DNA of 64,000 nucleotides from Neobacillus pocheonensis. GTDB taxonomy: Bacteria; Bacillota; Bacilli; Bacillales; Cytobacillaceae. The DNA lies in NCBI GenBank assembly GCA_023702235.1, contig JAMQCR010000003.1:334501-398500 (forward strand), in the 5' to 3' direction. The notes under the pieces were generated by a model. That model had not been told where the DNA came from. It saw only the letters and a program-made list of their open reading frames with translations, and made no database searches. Each line of letters begins with the position of its first letter. Position 1 is the first letter of the stretch. The position numbers were made by a program, and so were the translations under genes. Of this stretch, positions 19,005 through 26,702 are shown piece by piece.

Positions 19005-19126
19005 AGAAAAGCGGAAGCGCCTTGGGTCAGCCCCGACATGCGCTGGAGGTCCTGACGGTGAAGTCTCTCTTTGACTTCATCGGCAGGACCGAAGCGCTCG
19101 AGGGGCTAGGCGCTGGAGCTAGACAA
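19005..19126 (+). repeat. Dispersed intergenic hairpin repeat, copy with long inner stem
   Basis: Starts GAAAAGCGGAAGCGCCTTGG, ends GGGGCTAGGCGCTGGAGCTAGACA; these ends are inverted-complementary (AGCGCC/GGCGCT, AGCCCC/GGGGCT). The centre is a second hairpin: GGTCCTG (19049-19055) pairs with CAGGACC (19084-19090), and TGAAGTC with GACTTCA. The same architecture with a different centre is found at 41033 and 52366. Confidence 0.85.
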
Positions 19127-19132
19127 AAAGAA

Positions 19133-19159
19133 AAGCGGAAGCGACTTCCGCTTTTTTTT
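19133..19159 (+). terminator. Terminator of the liv operon
   Basis: Perfect stem AAGCGGAAG / CTTCCGCTT with loop CGA and eight T; it lies just beyond the hairpin repeat. Confidence 0.9.
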
Positions 19160-19218
19160 ATACATACTTTTTTTGATATAATGGACCTATTATAAACTTT
19201 TTGTGAAGGGTGAGGGCA

Positions 19219-19695
19219 ATGGCTCAGGTTAAAACGAATGCACTCCGCATATTAGATGCCAAAAAGATATCCTATGAAGTGCTTACATACGATAATAAGG
19301 ATGGAAAAATTGATGGGATTTCTGTCGCCGCGAAAATTGGCAGAAATCCAAAGGAAGTATTTAAGACGCTGGTTGCCCAAGGGGCAAGCAAAAATCTATT
19401 TGTCTTTGTCATCCCTGTAGAGGCAGAATTGGACTTAAAAAAGGTAGCAAAAGTGGCAGGTGAAAAGAATGTCGAAATGATTGCTGTTAAGGATATTCAA
19501 AAGTGGACCGGATACATTCGTGGCGGCTGCTCACCTATCGGCATGAAAAAAGAATATAAGACCTTTCTTGATAAAAGCAGTCTCGGCCTTGATTCCATTA
19601 TTGTCAGTGCCGGGAAAATTGGAGTTCAAATTGTAATTGATCCCAATCAATTACAGGAGCTTACCAAAGCTGAATTCGCTGACCTGCTCAAGTAA
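19219..19695 (+). CDS. ybaK: Cys-tRNA(Pro)/Cys-tRNA(Cys) deacylase YbaK
   Basis: 158-residue YbaK/EbsC-family trans-editing enzyme that hydrolyses mischarged Cys-tRNA(Pro). Seen: DGISVAAKIGRNPKEVFKTL with the conserved Lys, FVIPVEAELDLKKVAK, GYIRGGCSPIGMKK and the final SAGKIGVQIVIDP. A GTG at 19210 is possible, but ATG 19219 is preferred, with GGGTGAGG before it. TATAAT near 19176 is a candidate -10. Confidence 0.92.
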   Translation: MAQVKTNALRILDAKKISYEVLTYDNKDGKIDGISVAAKIGRNPKEVFKTLVAQGASKNLFVFVIPVEAELDLKKVAKVAGEKNVEMIAVKDIQKWTGYIRGGCSPIGMKKEYKTFLDKSSLGLDSIIVSAGKIGVQIVIDPNQLQELTKAEFADLLK

Positions 19696-19789
19696 TGAAC
19701 TTTAAATAGGCATTCACTCATGGAATCAACTTAAACAGGATCCGTTCATAGTTAGCTTTCATTAGGATTAAATGAATAGGTTTAAGGGA

Positions 19790-19818
19790 AAGGTGGCTGC
19801 TGTAACGGCCATCTTTTT
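19790..19818 (+). terminator. Probable terminator after ybaK
   Basis: AGGTGGC ... GGCCATCT imperfect stem with six T, about 95 bp after the ybaK stop. Confidence 0.55.
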
Positions 19819-19893
19819 TGCCTTTTTTATCCGATTACAAAGATGCGCAATGGGGACAATAGACAAAAGATAAATATGAAAGGAGCTAGTCAA

Positions 19894-20127
19894 ATGAAAA
19901 AAGACCAGATAGATTCGAATGAAACGGTCAAGGCTAATATAAAAATGAACGAGCAGCTAGAGGACGGGAAAATTCACGCCTCTACCAGAGGAAGAACGGA
20001 AGCAGAGAGTGCCAACCTTGAAATGCAAGATCGATTCAGAGGTGAGAATGCACAGCCTGCCGAAGGGATTTCATCCGCATTTGTGTATGCTCCAGCTATC
20101 GAACTAAATACAGAAAATAAAGATTAA
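19894..20127 (+). CDS. Small hydrophilic protein of unknown function
   Basis: 77 residues, highly charged and free of hydrophobic segments; likely disordered: MKKDQIDSNETVKANIKMNE and later HASTRGRTEAESANLEMQDR. The strong RBS AAAGGAG 8 bp before ATG 19894 makes translation likely; the open frame extends upstream to 19843 without a second RBS. I do not recognise the family. Small spore-associated proteins have similar composition, but that is only a suggestion. Confidence 0.6.
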   Translation: MKKDQIDSNETVKANIKMNEQLEDGKIHASTRGRTEAESANLEMQDRFRGENAQPAEGISSAFVYAPAIELNTENKD

Positions 20128-20132
20128 AAAAA

Positions 20133-20336
20133 GGAGGCTGACTGTAGAGCACTAATGTAAGACAATATTGCTGATCAGCAGGAAGGTTTTGACCTTCAGA
20201 GCGCTTATGAAAGACAATATTGCTGATCAGCAGAGAGGTTTTGTCCTTTAAGGCACTTAGGAAAGACATTATTCCTATTCGCAATGTTATCTAACTGGTT
20301 TGCACCCTTGAAGTAAAACAGTTCCTGTCAGCCTCC
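20133..20336. repeat. Structured region: 52-bp tandem repeats enclosed by a long inverted repeat
   Basis: GGAGGCTGAC (20133-20142) is the exact complement of GTCAGCCTCC (20327-20336). Between them lie two 52-bp direct repeats (20149-20200, 20201-20252) and the start of a third at 20253. Each full unit carries the perfect palindrome TGCTGATCAGCA and then a small hairpin (GAAGGT-TTTG-ACCTTC in unit 1). No coding frame with a ribosome site crosses it. Could be a mobile MITE-like element or a structured RNA. Confidence 0.6.
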
Positions 20337-20346
20337 GCTAGTAGTT

Positions 20347-20489
20347 TTACTTTTTACTTTTCTGGGTTCGATTGTGTTTATTTCCTTTACTGTTGTCGCC
20401 ACTAACAAACTCATTGGCAAATTCAGCATTAGCATTCCCGGCTGAGGGGAATTTTGATTGCGGCTTCCTTTGTTAACCTTCTTTGTCAT
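20347..20489 (-). CDS. Short basic Asn-rich protein, frame broken near 20437 (spore-type?)
   Basis: Too short to show as a long frame. On the minus strand AAAGGAG precedes ATG 20489: it reads MTKKVNKGSRNQNSPQ, then the frame breaks at CAGCCGGGAATG; adding one base (CAGGCCGGG or CAGCCGGGG) continues GNANAEFANEFVSGDNSKGN to a stop at 20347, 47 residues in all. Asn/Lys-rich, no hydrophobic stretch, similar in feel to minor small acid-soluble spore proteins, but I cannot name a family. Confidence 0.55.
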
Positions 20490-20625
20490 CGTTATGACTC
20501 CTTTCGTTTAAACTGTTCATTAGTTTGGCACCGTACGCATTCTTTATACAATTTAAAGCGCTAGTAGAAATTCCTTTTTCAACCACTTAAAATGAGGAAA
20601 GACTAAGCGCTGAGGAGTTGATACC

Positions 20626-21103
20626 GTGAGAGAAAAAATAGAGCGGTTAACAAAACGATTCGAAGAAAATCGTAACAAGGCCAATGCAGGACCGATGGAA
20701 AAATATATGAAAGGTCATTTTCCCTTTTTAGGAATCAAAACCCCGTTAAGGAGAGAGCTTGAAAAGCAATTTTTTTACGAGAGTGGCATCTTGAAAGAAC
20801 CCTTTAATCAAGAGTTTGTTGCAGGACTTTGGAAGATGGATGAGAGGGAATACCAGTATGCTGCCTTGGATTACTTGGAGAAATCGCTGAAAAAACTAGA
20901 AAAAAGTGATTTTGAGTTCATGGAAACCTTGATCACGACAAAATCCTGGTGGGATACAGTCGATGCATTATCACCAAAGCCAGTTGGGGAAATGGCCATT
21001 AAGGGAATATTCGAAGACAAATCCAGTTTCGGTGAATGGCTTTATTGAGGAAAATAAGTTAGCACCACTTAGTGTTCGGGAAGGTAGTAAGTATTTAATA
21101 TGA
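20626..21103 (+). pseudogene. DNA alkylation repair enzyme (AlkD-like) with internal deletion
   Basis: AlkD-type HEAT-repeat DNA glycosylases are about 220-240 residues. Here GTG 20626 (GAGGAG upstream) opens a frame with a good N-terminal half (KYMKGHFPFLGIKTPLRREL, DEREYQYAALDYLEK, TKSWWDTVDALSPKPVG) that stops at 21048. Immediately after, in another frame, come FIEENKLAPLSVREGSKYL and a stop at 21103, which look like the usual C-terminal end of the same family. Roughly 60-70 middle codons are therefore missing and the frames do not join. A genuine deletion or an assembly collapse; as given, inactive. Confidence 0.65.
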
Positions 21104-21174
21104 GCAATTTGGTAATAGTGCCCCAAACAATCATGTTAGAATAGCAGTTATAAAAAGAAAGAGAAGGTAAACAC

Positions 21175-22029
21175 ATGATTAAATGCATTGCGACAGATAT
21201 GGATGGAACATTATTGAATTCCATTCAACAAGTCAGCCAAGAAAACAAAGAAGCCATTTTAAAAGCTCAAGCTCAAGGAATTGAGGTTGTAGTCGCTACG
21301 GGACGGTCATATCAAGAAGCTACCTATGCCTTAAATGAGGCGGGATTAAACTGCCCCGTGATTGGTGTCAATGGAGCAGAGGTTCGAACCAAAGAGGGAG
21401 ACGTCATTTCGGCTATCTCAATCGATAAACAAATAGCAAAAGGTGTGGCAAAGAAACTTCAAGAAAACGAAGTCTATTTTGAAGTTTATACGAATGACGG
21501 CGCCTACACGATTGATGGCGATAAAGCTGTATCGATAATTGTCGACATTATACTGAGTGCCAATCCAGATGTGAATATGCAGGAGGCAGTAACTGCAGCG
21601 GAAAAAAGAGTTCACGAAGGCAGAATTCATCTCATTGATAATTATGACGTTCTATTTAATGATGAAGATGCTCAAGTCTACAAATTCCTTGCTTTCTCGT
21701 TCGATTCAAAAAGACTCGAAGCCGCAAGTAACGAACTTGCTGACTTTAAAGAACTGACTGTTACCACGTCAGGGCATGAAAACCTGGAAATAACGCATAA
21801 GGATGCCCAAAAAGGCATTGCCCTTGAAGCCTTCGTAAAAACAAACGGAATTGATTTATCCGAGACAATGGCAATTGGCGATAATTTTAATGATGTATCC
21901 ATGTTTGAGCGGGGTGGCCGGGCAGTTGCGATGGGCAATGCAGGCTTTACGATCAAATCACTCTGTGATGTCGTTACCGACACGAACGACGAAAACGGAG
22001 TCGCGAAGGCGATTTTAGAAGTTCTGTAA
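21175..22029 (+). CDS. HAD-superfamily Cof-type phosphatase
   Basis: 284-residue cytoplasmic phosphatase of the Cof/YidA-like IIB group. Motif I DMDGTLL at residues 8-14 (nucleophile Asp8), motif II VVATGRSYQEA, a C2B cap, then conserved Lys (DAQKGIALEAF) and motif IV GDNFNDVSMFE. Substrate is probably a sugar phosphate or flavin-type phosphate; not determinable here. RBS GAGAAGG. Single gene. Confidence 0.9.
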   Translation: MIKCIATDMDGTLLNSIQQVSQENKEAILKAQAQGIEVVVATGRSYQEATYALNEAGLNCPVIGVNGAEVRTKEGDVISAISIDKQIAKGVAKKLQENEVYFEVYTNDGAYTIDGDKAVSIIVDIILSANPDVNMQEAVTAAEKRVHEGRIHLIDNYDVLFNDEDAQVYKFLAFSFDSKRLEAASNELADFKELTVTTSGHENLEITHKDAQKGIALEAFVKTNGIDLSETMAIGDNFNDVSMFERGGRAVAMGNAGFTIKSLCDVVTDTNDENGVAKAILEVL

Positions 22030-22086
22030 GGGCTGGAGTAAGCTGTGGGCTTTGTTATATAATCTTAACAAAAAGGCAGGTTTAGG

Positions 22087-22320
22087 ATGAGCACAAAAAG
22101 TAATCCATTACAATATGGCTGGACTCTAATTGCCCATACATCATACCAATTATATTCAAGCAAACATTCTTATGTACTTATTGATGAGGAAAGTGATGTC
22201 GTTCTTCGATTTGCTGTACAAGAAAATGAGATTGAGGTTTTTAGTAGTAACTGGAATTTAAACTACAAAGTAAATCTTGGATTTAAAACCATAAAGATTT
22301 TGAACTCACCAGAGGAATAG
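22087..22320 (+). CDS. Small protein of unknown function
   Basis: 77 residues, mixed beta-type composition (LRFAVQENEIEVFSSNWNLN), no signal peptide or membrane segment. AAAAGGCAGG and AGG elements precede ATG 22087 and the gene stands 57 bp after the HAD phosphatase. Codon use looks ordinary. I do not recognise it. Confidence 0.5.
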   Translation: MSTKSNPLQYGWTLIAHTSYQLYSSKHSYVLIDEESDVVLRFAVQENEIEVFSSNWNLNYKVNLGFKTIKILNSPEE

Positions 22321-22322
22321 AA

Positions 22323-22369
22323 AGGTGTAGGCCAGGCACCTTCCAGAAAACCGGATGGTGCCAGGCACC
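22323..22369. repeat. REP-like short palindromes GGTGCCnGGCACC
   Basis: A perfect odd palindrome GGTGCC-A-GGCACC at 22357-22369 and a degenerate partner AGGTGTAGGCCAGGCACCT at 22323-22341. Similar GGTGCCTGTCACC units occur at 46096 and 46157. Sits between two convergent genes. Confidence 0.6.
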
Positions 22370-22377
22370 TAATTTAA

Positions 22378-23282
22378 TCATAAAATTTCAACTTTTAATG
22401 AATTCATTTGGGAAACAAGTAAATCTTCAAACGATTGCTGAGCTAAATAGTTAATTTCTTGAACGCCGACAGTAGGATTTTCCTTTTTCGCTTGTGCAAC
22501 CAGGTCTGCTAAGATTTGATTGGAAAGGATGATATAAGGATATTCCTTTTTTTCCAGCTCATTCAACTTCGATTCGCCAAATTCTTGGATCAGTTTTTTC
22601 GTTGAATCATATTGATTATACTGGTTATGGTCTTTATTAATGGCATTCTGGATCGTCTCAGCTGTTGCTTTATGCCTTTTTCTTCAGCGAGCAGCGCCAT
22701 CGCCCGAATTCTAATGATTTGTGTCAATAGCTGGTTTCTGTCTTTAGTCGTTTTTTCTTGGAAGTCCAAGTAGGATAATTCCTCTTCCAGCTGTGGACCG
22801 CTGTATTTCATCTGAGCCGATTCACGGTCAATCGAAAGCTGCAGCTTACTGATGAGCTCATAAAACGTTAAGTCTTCATTATTAATCCATTTTCCATTAA
22901 TCATTGCAACCCCCGCGGCTTTTTTTACGGTGTAATCAAGGGTATTCTCTGCTTTTTTCCCATCCTTTTGGATTGTAACGTTTATTTCATATTTTCCTTC
23001 CATTGGAAGCATTACTTTCCCTGTATAGGCTCCATCTTGTCCTTCAGCTAATTTCACCTGATAGGTGCCATGGTCCATATTCGCCATCGATAGCTCAGCG
23101 GAAATCGCCAGACCCTTAACCGCCTTGTTCTTTTCGGTGACCTTTATTTCAAAGGGGACGGCCGTATCCTTTTGGAAATAGAGCGGTTTTGAAATGTCTA
23201 CCTTATAGTCAGAGCCGTTGCTGCAGCCTGCAAGCACGGCAGCAAGTATGAAAAGCATGGCCATTATCCCTTTTTTAATCAT
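22378..23282 (-). CDS. nos-cluster lipoprotein: FixH/YtkA-like domain plus SurA/PrsA-N-like domain, frame broken
   Basis: About 301 residues, last gene of the nos operon, start ATG 23282 overlapping the nosF stop (ATGA). Lipobox LAGCSNG (lipidated Cys near residue 20). Residues about 25-130 resemble FixH/YtkA-like beta domains (AVPFEIKVTEKNKAVKGLAI ... MDHGTYQVKL). The rest resembles the helical N-domain of SurA/PrsA chaperones: VAMINGKWINNEDL ... LLTQIIRIRAMALLAEEKG. The frame breaks at AAGGCATAAAG (minus strand, near 22670); adding C (GGCC) continues KATAETIQNAINKDHNQYNQ to the stop at 22378. Probably an outer-face copper or folding factor for NosZ; inferred. Confidence 0.65.
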
Positions 23283-23956
23283 GATCCAATTCCCCCTAGA
23301 TTTTGTGTTTGTAAAAAATCTGTAACTGTGTATTTTTCCATTTTTCCATGTTCTAAATAGGCCACATGACTGCATATTTGCTTAATCTCATCTAGATGAT
23401 GCGAAGAAAGGAGAATCGTCTTATCATGCAGGGATTTTAGCACTTCTAAAATTTCTTTTCTTCCCATCGGATCTATCCCACTTGTCGGTTCATCTAAAAT
23501 CAAAATGGTGGCATCCTGGTAAAGCGTAATCGCTAATCCTAGCCGCTGCAGCATTCCCTTTGAATATTTTTTCACCTGAACATCGTGATCGTCCCATAAG
23601 CGAACAGATGTAAGAACTTGTTCGATTCGTCCCATATCTATCGATTTGGTGGCAGCCTCGGCAAAGAATACTATGTTTTCAATGCCGGTCAGCATTGGAT
23701 AGAGCATAAACTTTTCCGGCAGGTAGGCAATTGCCCTTTTCCATTCATTCCTTTTTCGCGTAACGAAAGTCCCGTTAATTGAAATGGTTCCTTGCTTAAC
23801 AGGAAGAAGACCAAGAAGGCTATGAATGAAGGTTGATTTCCCGGCACCATTTCTACCGACTAGGGCACAGATTTCATTTTTGTTAATTTCAATTTCAATA
23901 TCGTCTAAAATGACCTTTTTCCCGAAGGATTGGCTTAAATTTGTAACCTTAATCAT
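23279..23956 (-). CDS. nosF: NosF, ABC ATPase for nitrous-oxide reductase maturation
   Basis: 225-residue ATPase. Walker A GRNGAGKST near residues 34-42, signature YSKGMLQRLG, Walker B ILILDEPTSGIDP and SSHHLDE. With NosY and NosD it forms the transporter-like complex needed to build the CuZ (4Cu-S) site of NosZ. AAGGAGGG precedes ATG 23956, which overlaps the nosY stop (ATGA). The start of the following lipoprotein overlaps its own stop in the same way. Confidence 0.9.
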   Translation of the reverse strand: MIKVTNLSQSFGKKVILDDIEIEINKNEICALVGRNGAGKSTFIHSLLGLLPVKQGTISINGTFVTRKRNEWKRAIAYLPEKFMLYPMLTGIENIVFFAEAATKSIDMGRIEQVLTSVRLWDDHDVQVKKYSKGMLQRLGLAITLYQDATILILDEPTSGIDPMGRKEILEVLKSLHDKTILLSSHHLDEIKQICSHVAYLEHGKMEKYTVTDFLQTQNLGGIGS

Positions 23957-24750
23957 TCGTAACCCTCCTTACGATGGAAAACAATTGCGGCTATTGTAGA
24001 TAGGATTAACCAGAATGCTAGATTCCCAAAAAGAAAGAATGCTGGTTTTGTCCACATAAATTCTTGTAAGAGACGTGACATATGGCCGAAGGAATATACA
24101 CCCATTCCTGTTTCTAAAAACATTCGCACTGCCTCAAGCGGATTTAAAAAGTAAGCGGCTGAGAACCACTGGACATTGTCGGTTGTGACATTAGGAAGTA
24201 ACGATAGCAATATAAAATCATGCATGAAAAACAGATAAAACCAGATAAAGATTGTATAACCGATTATTTGCATTCTTGAACGGCAAAAACTGCCGATTGC
24301 CGCTCCCATTTGCAGGAAAATCAGTGATAGACAAACAATCGCGAAAACGAATAGAAAATAGCTTTTAGCATCAATTTGGAAATAGAATTTTAGCAATAGC
24401 AGGTAGATGAAAAACCAGATAAGAAGCGGTAGGAGCACCACTGTATATATGCCAAGGCTTTTTTTAAACAGAAAGCTTGAATAACGGTCCGACTTTGTCA
24501 GCAGCATAATTAATGTCTTTTGCTCTTTCTCTTGGAATATGGAAAAGGCCCCGATAAACAAGCAAAGTATTGGGATGAAATAGATAATCGTATCAAATAA
24601 ATTAATCAAGAGGACAAGGAAACCTTTATCGAATGAAAGAACAGAAGTACGAAAAAGAATACTGACAGAAATGAGTACGATAATGCTTAACGATAGCCAC
24701 AATCCTTTTCCCCTTATATTTTCCTTCCATTCCTTCCAAATGTAATGCAT
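23953..24750 (-). CDS. nosY: NosY, ABC-2 type permease
   Basis: 265-residue membrane protein with about six helices (e.g. LWLSLSIIVLISVSILF, DTIIYFIPILCLFIGAFSIF, FLFVFAIVCLSLIFLQMGA). The loop FSIFQEKEQKTLIMLLTKSD is the ABC-2/NosY hallmark. Its start lies 37 bp inside the end of nosD, with GGGAG before ATG. Identification rests on this motif and on its place between nosD and nosF. Confidence 0.9.
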   Translation of the reverse strand: MHYIWKEWKENIRGKGLWLSLSIIVLISVSILFRTSVLSFDKGFLVLLINLFDTIIYFIPILCLFIGAFSIFQEKEQKTLIMLLTKSDRYSSFLFKKSLGIYTVVLLPLLIWFFIYLLLLKFYFQIDAKSYFLFVFAIVCLSLIFLQMGAAIGSFCRSRMQIIGYTIFIWFYLFFMHDFILLSLLPNVTTDNVQWFSAAYFLNPLEAVRMFLETGMGVYSFGHMSRLLQEFMWTKPAFFLFGNLAFWLILSTIAAIVFHRKEGYE

Positions 24751-26060
24751 AGTCGTTGTCTCCCTTTTAATAAAATCAGTACGGCAAGAATACCTAGCCC
24801 GATGAAGATAACATCTTTAGCAGGATGACCGCTTCGACGAACTAATGGATGCGGGTCACTAAACATGATTTCATCATGATCGAGCAGGGCATTCATTTTT
24901 TCATAGATAGTAATGGCCGGACTTTTTAAAAATAGATTCGTTAATTCTTGGTCCTCAATCAATTGATGGAGGGAAGAATGATAGGTTACCGGAAAATCGC
25001 CAATTCCATCTTGGTTTAAATCAGTGAGCGGGAAGGCGCTGCCCCACTCATTTCCTTTTCCATCCTTGCTCCAGGAATTCCCTTCTCCCTTACCGCCAAT
25101 CGTTACGGCAGGAATCGTATTTTCAGTAATTTGGTTTAAAGAAAAGGTTTGGTCGTTGGAACTGCAAGCCCATAGTTCAATCCCAATTTGATTCTGAATA
25201 ATTTTGTTATGCAGATAGGCATTTCTTGTTGACTGGTCGATATAAATTCCCCGCTGGTTCATATAAAACGTATTATTATCTATATTGTTGTCATTGGCTT
25301 GCATAAGTAAGAGGCCAAATGATTGATTTCCATAGTTAAAGATAAATTGATTATTTTTAAGTTTAAGATGATTAGAGTTCATAATGGCGGCACCGCCGGT
25401 ATTCATGGTAAACGTATTTTTTTCAAAAAAATTATTGTCGGAATACATATAATGCAGTCCATAGCGTGTATGACTAATTTTATTTCCAACGCTTCGGTTG
25501 TTATTGGCATAATCAAAGAACATCCCGTCCCGGGTACCGTCAATTGTATTGTTTTCCAGGAGATTATCATTGGCATAAAAAATATGCAGGCCATTTCCTT
25601 GGGAAGCAATTTCCCCTTTACCAAGACCCAATATATCATTGTTGCGAATCGTATTATGGTGCGCCTGGCTTAAATAGATGCCGTGAAAGGAGTCACGGAT
25701 GGTAACGTGGTCAACAGTATTCCCATTGGTATAAATTTTGACAGCAGCATACTCTTCTGCTGAGTCACGGCTCATACTGCTGTTTGTTACGGTAAGATGG
25801 CTTAAGGTTACATGTGGAGCCTTAACCGAAATAACGTTTCCCGTTCCGTCTCCGTTTATCACGGTTTTCCCTGAACCGATAATAGTCATGCCTTTATGAA
25901 TGACGATATCACCAGAATAGGTTTTATTTTCAAGTTTCAATACCGCTCCCTCTTTCATGGAGTCGATCATTGCTTGCAAGTTTTCGGCTGCCATATTTTT
26001 CTCAGGACAAATGATTAAAAGGAGAGAAAAAACTAAAGAGAAGAGCGTCCATTTTTTCAT
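24714..26060 (-). CDS. nosD: NosD, periplasm-type beta-helix copper/sulfur maturation protein
   Basis: About 448 residues. Signal peptide (MKKWTLFSLVFSLLLIICPE), then many parallel beta-helix (PbH1/CASH) repeats seen as recurring NxIxxN units: GNTVDHVTIRDSFHGIYLSQ, NNDILGLGKG, NNTIDGTRDGMFF, NKISHTRYGLHYM, NTFTMNTGGAAIM. A C-terminal hydrophobic anchor (DVIFIGLGILAVLILL) would hold it outside the membrane. ATG 26060 is chosen because it overlaps the upstream stop (ATGA) with GGAAGG before it; ATG 26078 is an alternative. Delivers material for CuZ of NosZ with NosFY. Confidence 0.92.
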   Translation of the reverse strand: MKKWTLFSLVFSLLLIICPEKNMAAENLQAMIDSMKEGAVLKLENKTYSGDIVIHKGMTIIGSGKTVINGDGTGNVISVKAPHVTLSHLTVTNSSMSRDSAEEYAAVKIYTNGNTVDHVTIRDSFHGIYLSQAHHNTIRNNDILGLGKGEIASQGNGLHIFYANDNLLENNTIDGTRDGMFFDYANNNRSVGNKISHTRYGLHYMYSDNNFFEKNTFTMNTGGAAIMNSNHLKLKNNQFIFNYGNQSFGLLLMQANDNNIDNNTFYMNQRGIYIDQSTRNAYLHNKIIQNQIGIELWACSSNDQTFSLNQITENTIPAVTIGGKGEGNSWSKDGKGNEWGSAFPLTDLNQDGIGDFPVTYHSSLHQLIEDQELTNLFLKSPAITIYEKMNALLDHDEIMFSDPHPLVRRSGHPAKDVIFIGLGILAVLILLKGRQRLCITFGRNGRKI

Positions 26061-26623
26061 CTTTTTCGATCCTTCCATAACGGAATCAGTAATAAAACAA
26101 AAGCGGCTAGAACAAAATAGGTGCCTAATCCAAGAATGCTGTGGGTGGTAAAATTGGCGACCCGGTTTTGCCCAAGAATAGGCGGTACAAATGGTGCAAT
26201 TTTTATCGGTGCATGCGGATCCAAATTTGTTCCATAATCATTTAGTGCCCGGTGCAGGTCATAAATGCCGAGTAATCCGCCAAGGGTAATCAGGCTGATT
26301 AGGCTGTAAAGAACTACCTTTTTGCGGATAATCGCGGTCAAGAGCGTGATGACAACTAAACCGACGACAATGTATTTAAGATAGGACAGCTCGGGAAAAT
26401 TGCTTTCACCAAAATTGGCCATTCCGATATAGTGGTTAAGTCCGTTGATAATATCCAGCTGTCCTTCAAGCTTATTCGGGTAGACTATAATATTTAAGCC
26501 TTCAGGATACTGCGGTGCATAAAAGACCATTTTCCACCAAGGGAATAGTACGGAGATTCCCATTAAAATTGCTGATAACGTGATAAGTAAAGAAGATCCG
26601 AGCGATAGCTTTTTACTTTTCAA
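26057..26623 (-). CDS. NosB-like four-helix membrane protein between nosZ and nosD
   Basis: About 188 residues, hydrophobic segments near 10-30, 88-105, 112-128 and 165-185, with a long outer loop rich in Pro/Gly/Asn (WWKMVFYAPQYPEGL, NGLNHYIGM). Membrane proteins of this kind stand at this place in nos clusters of clade II and Gram-positive denitrifiers and are called NosB-like; molecular role unknown. Start uncertain: TTG 26632 is only 2 bp from the AAAGG site, so TTG 26623 is preferred. Confidence 0.7.
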   Translation of the reverse strand: MKSKKLSLGSSLLITLSAILMGISVLFPWWKMVFYAPQYPEGLNIIVYPNKLEGQLDIINGLNHYIGMANFGESNFPELSYLKYIVVGLVVITLLTAIIRKKVVLYSLISLITLGGLLGIYDLHRALNDYGTNLDPHAPIKIAPFVPPILGQNRVANFTTHSILGLGTYFVLAAFVLLLIPLWKDRKR

Positions 26624-26702
26624 AATAAACAAGACCTTTCGTTTGAGTTAGATGGCGGGGGCCGCCTCGTATGCTTTTTGAGAAGGCCCCTGGTACCATT
26701 CA

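Noticed and set aside
20149..20252. Possible CRISPR-like array
   Set aside because: Only two full units of 52 bp with no unique spacers and no cas genes; it is a plain tandem repeat with palindromes.
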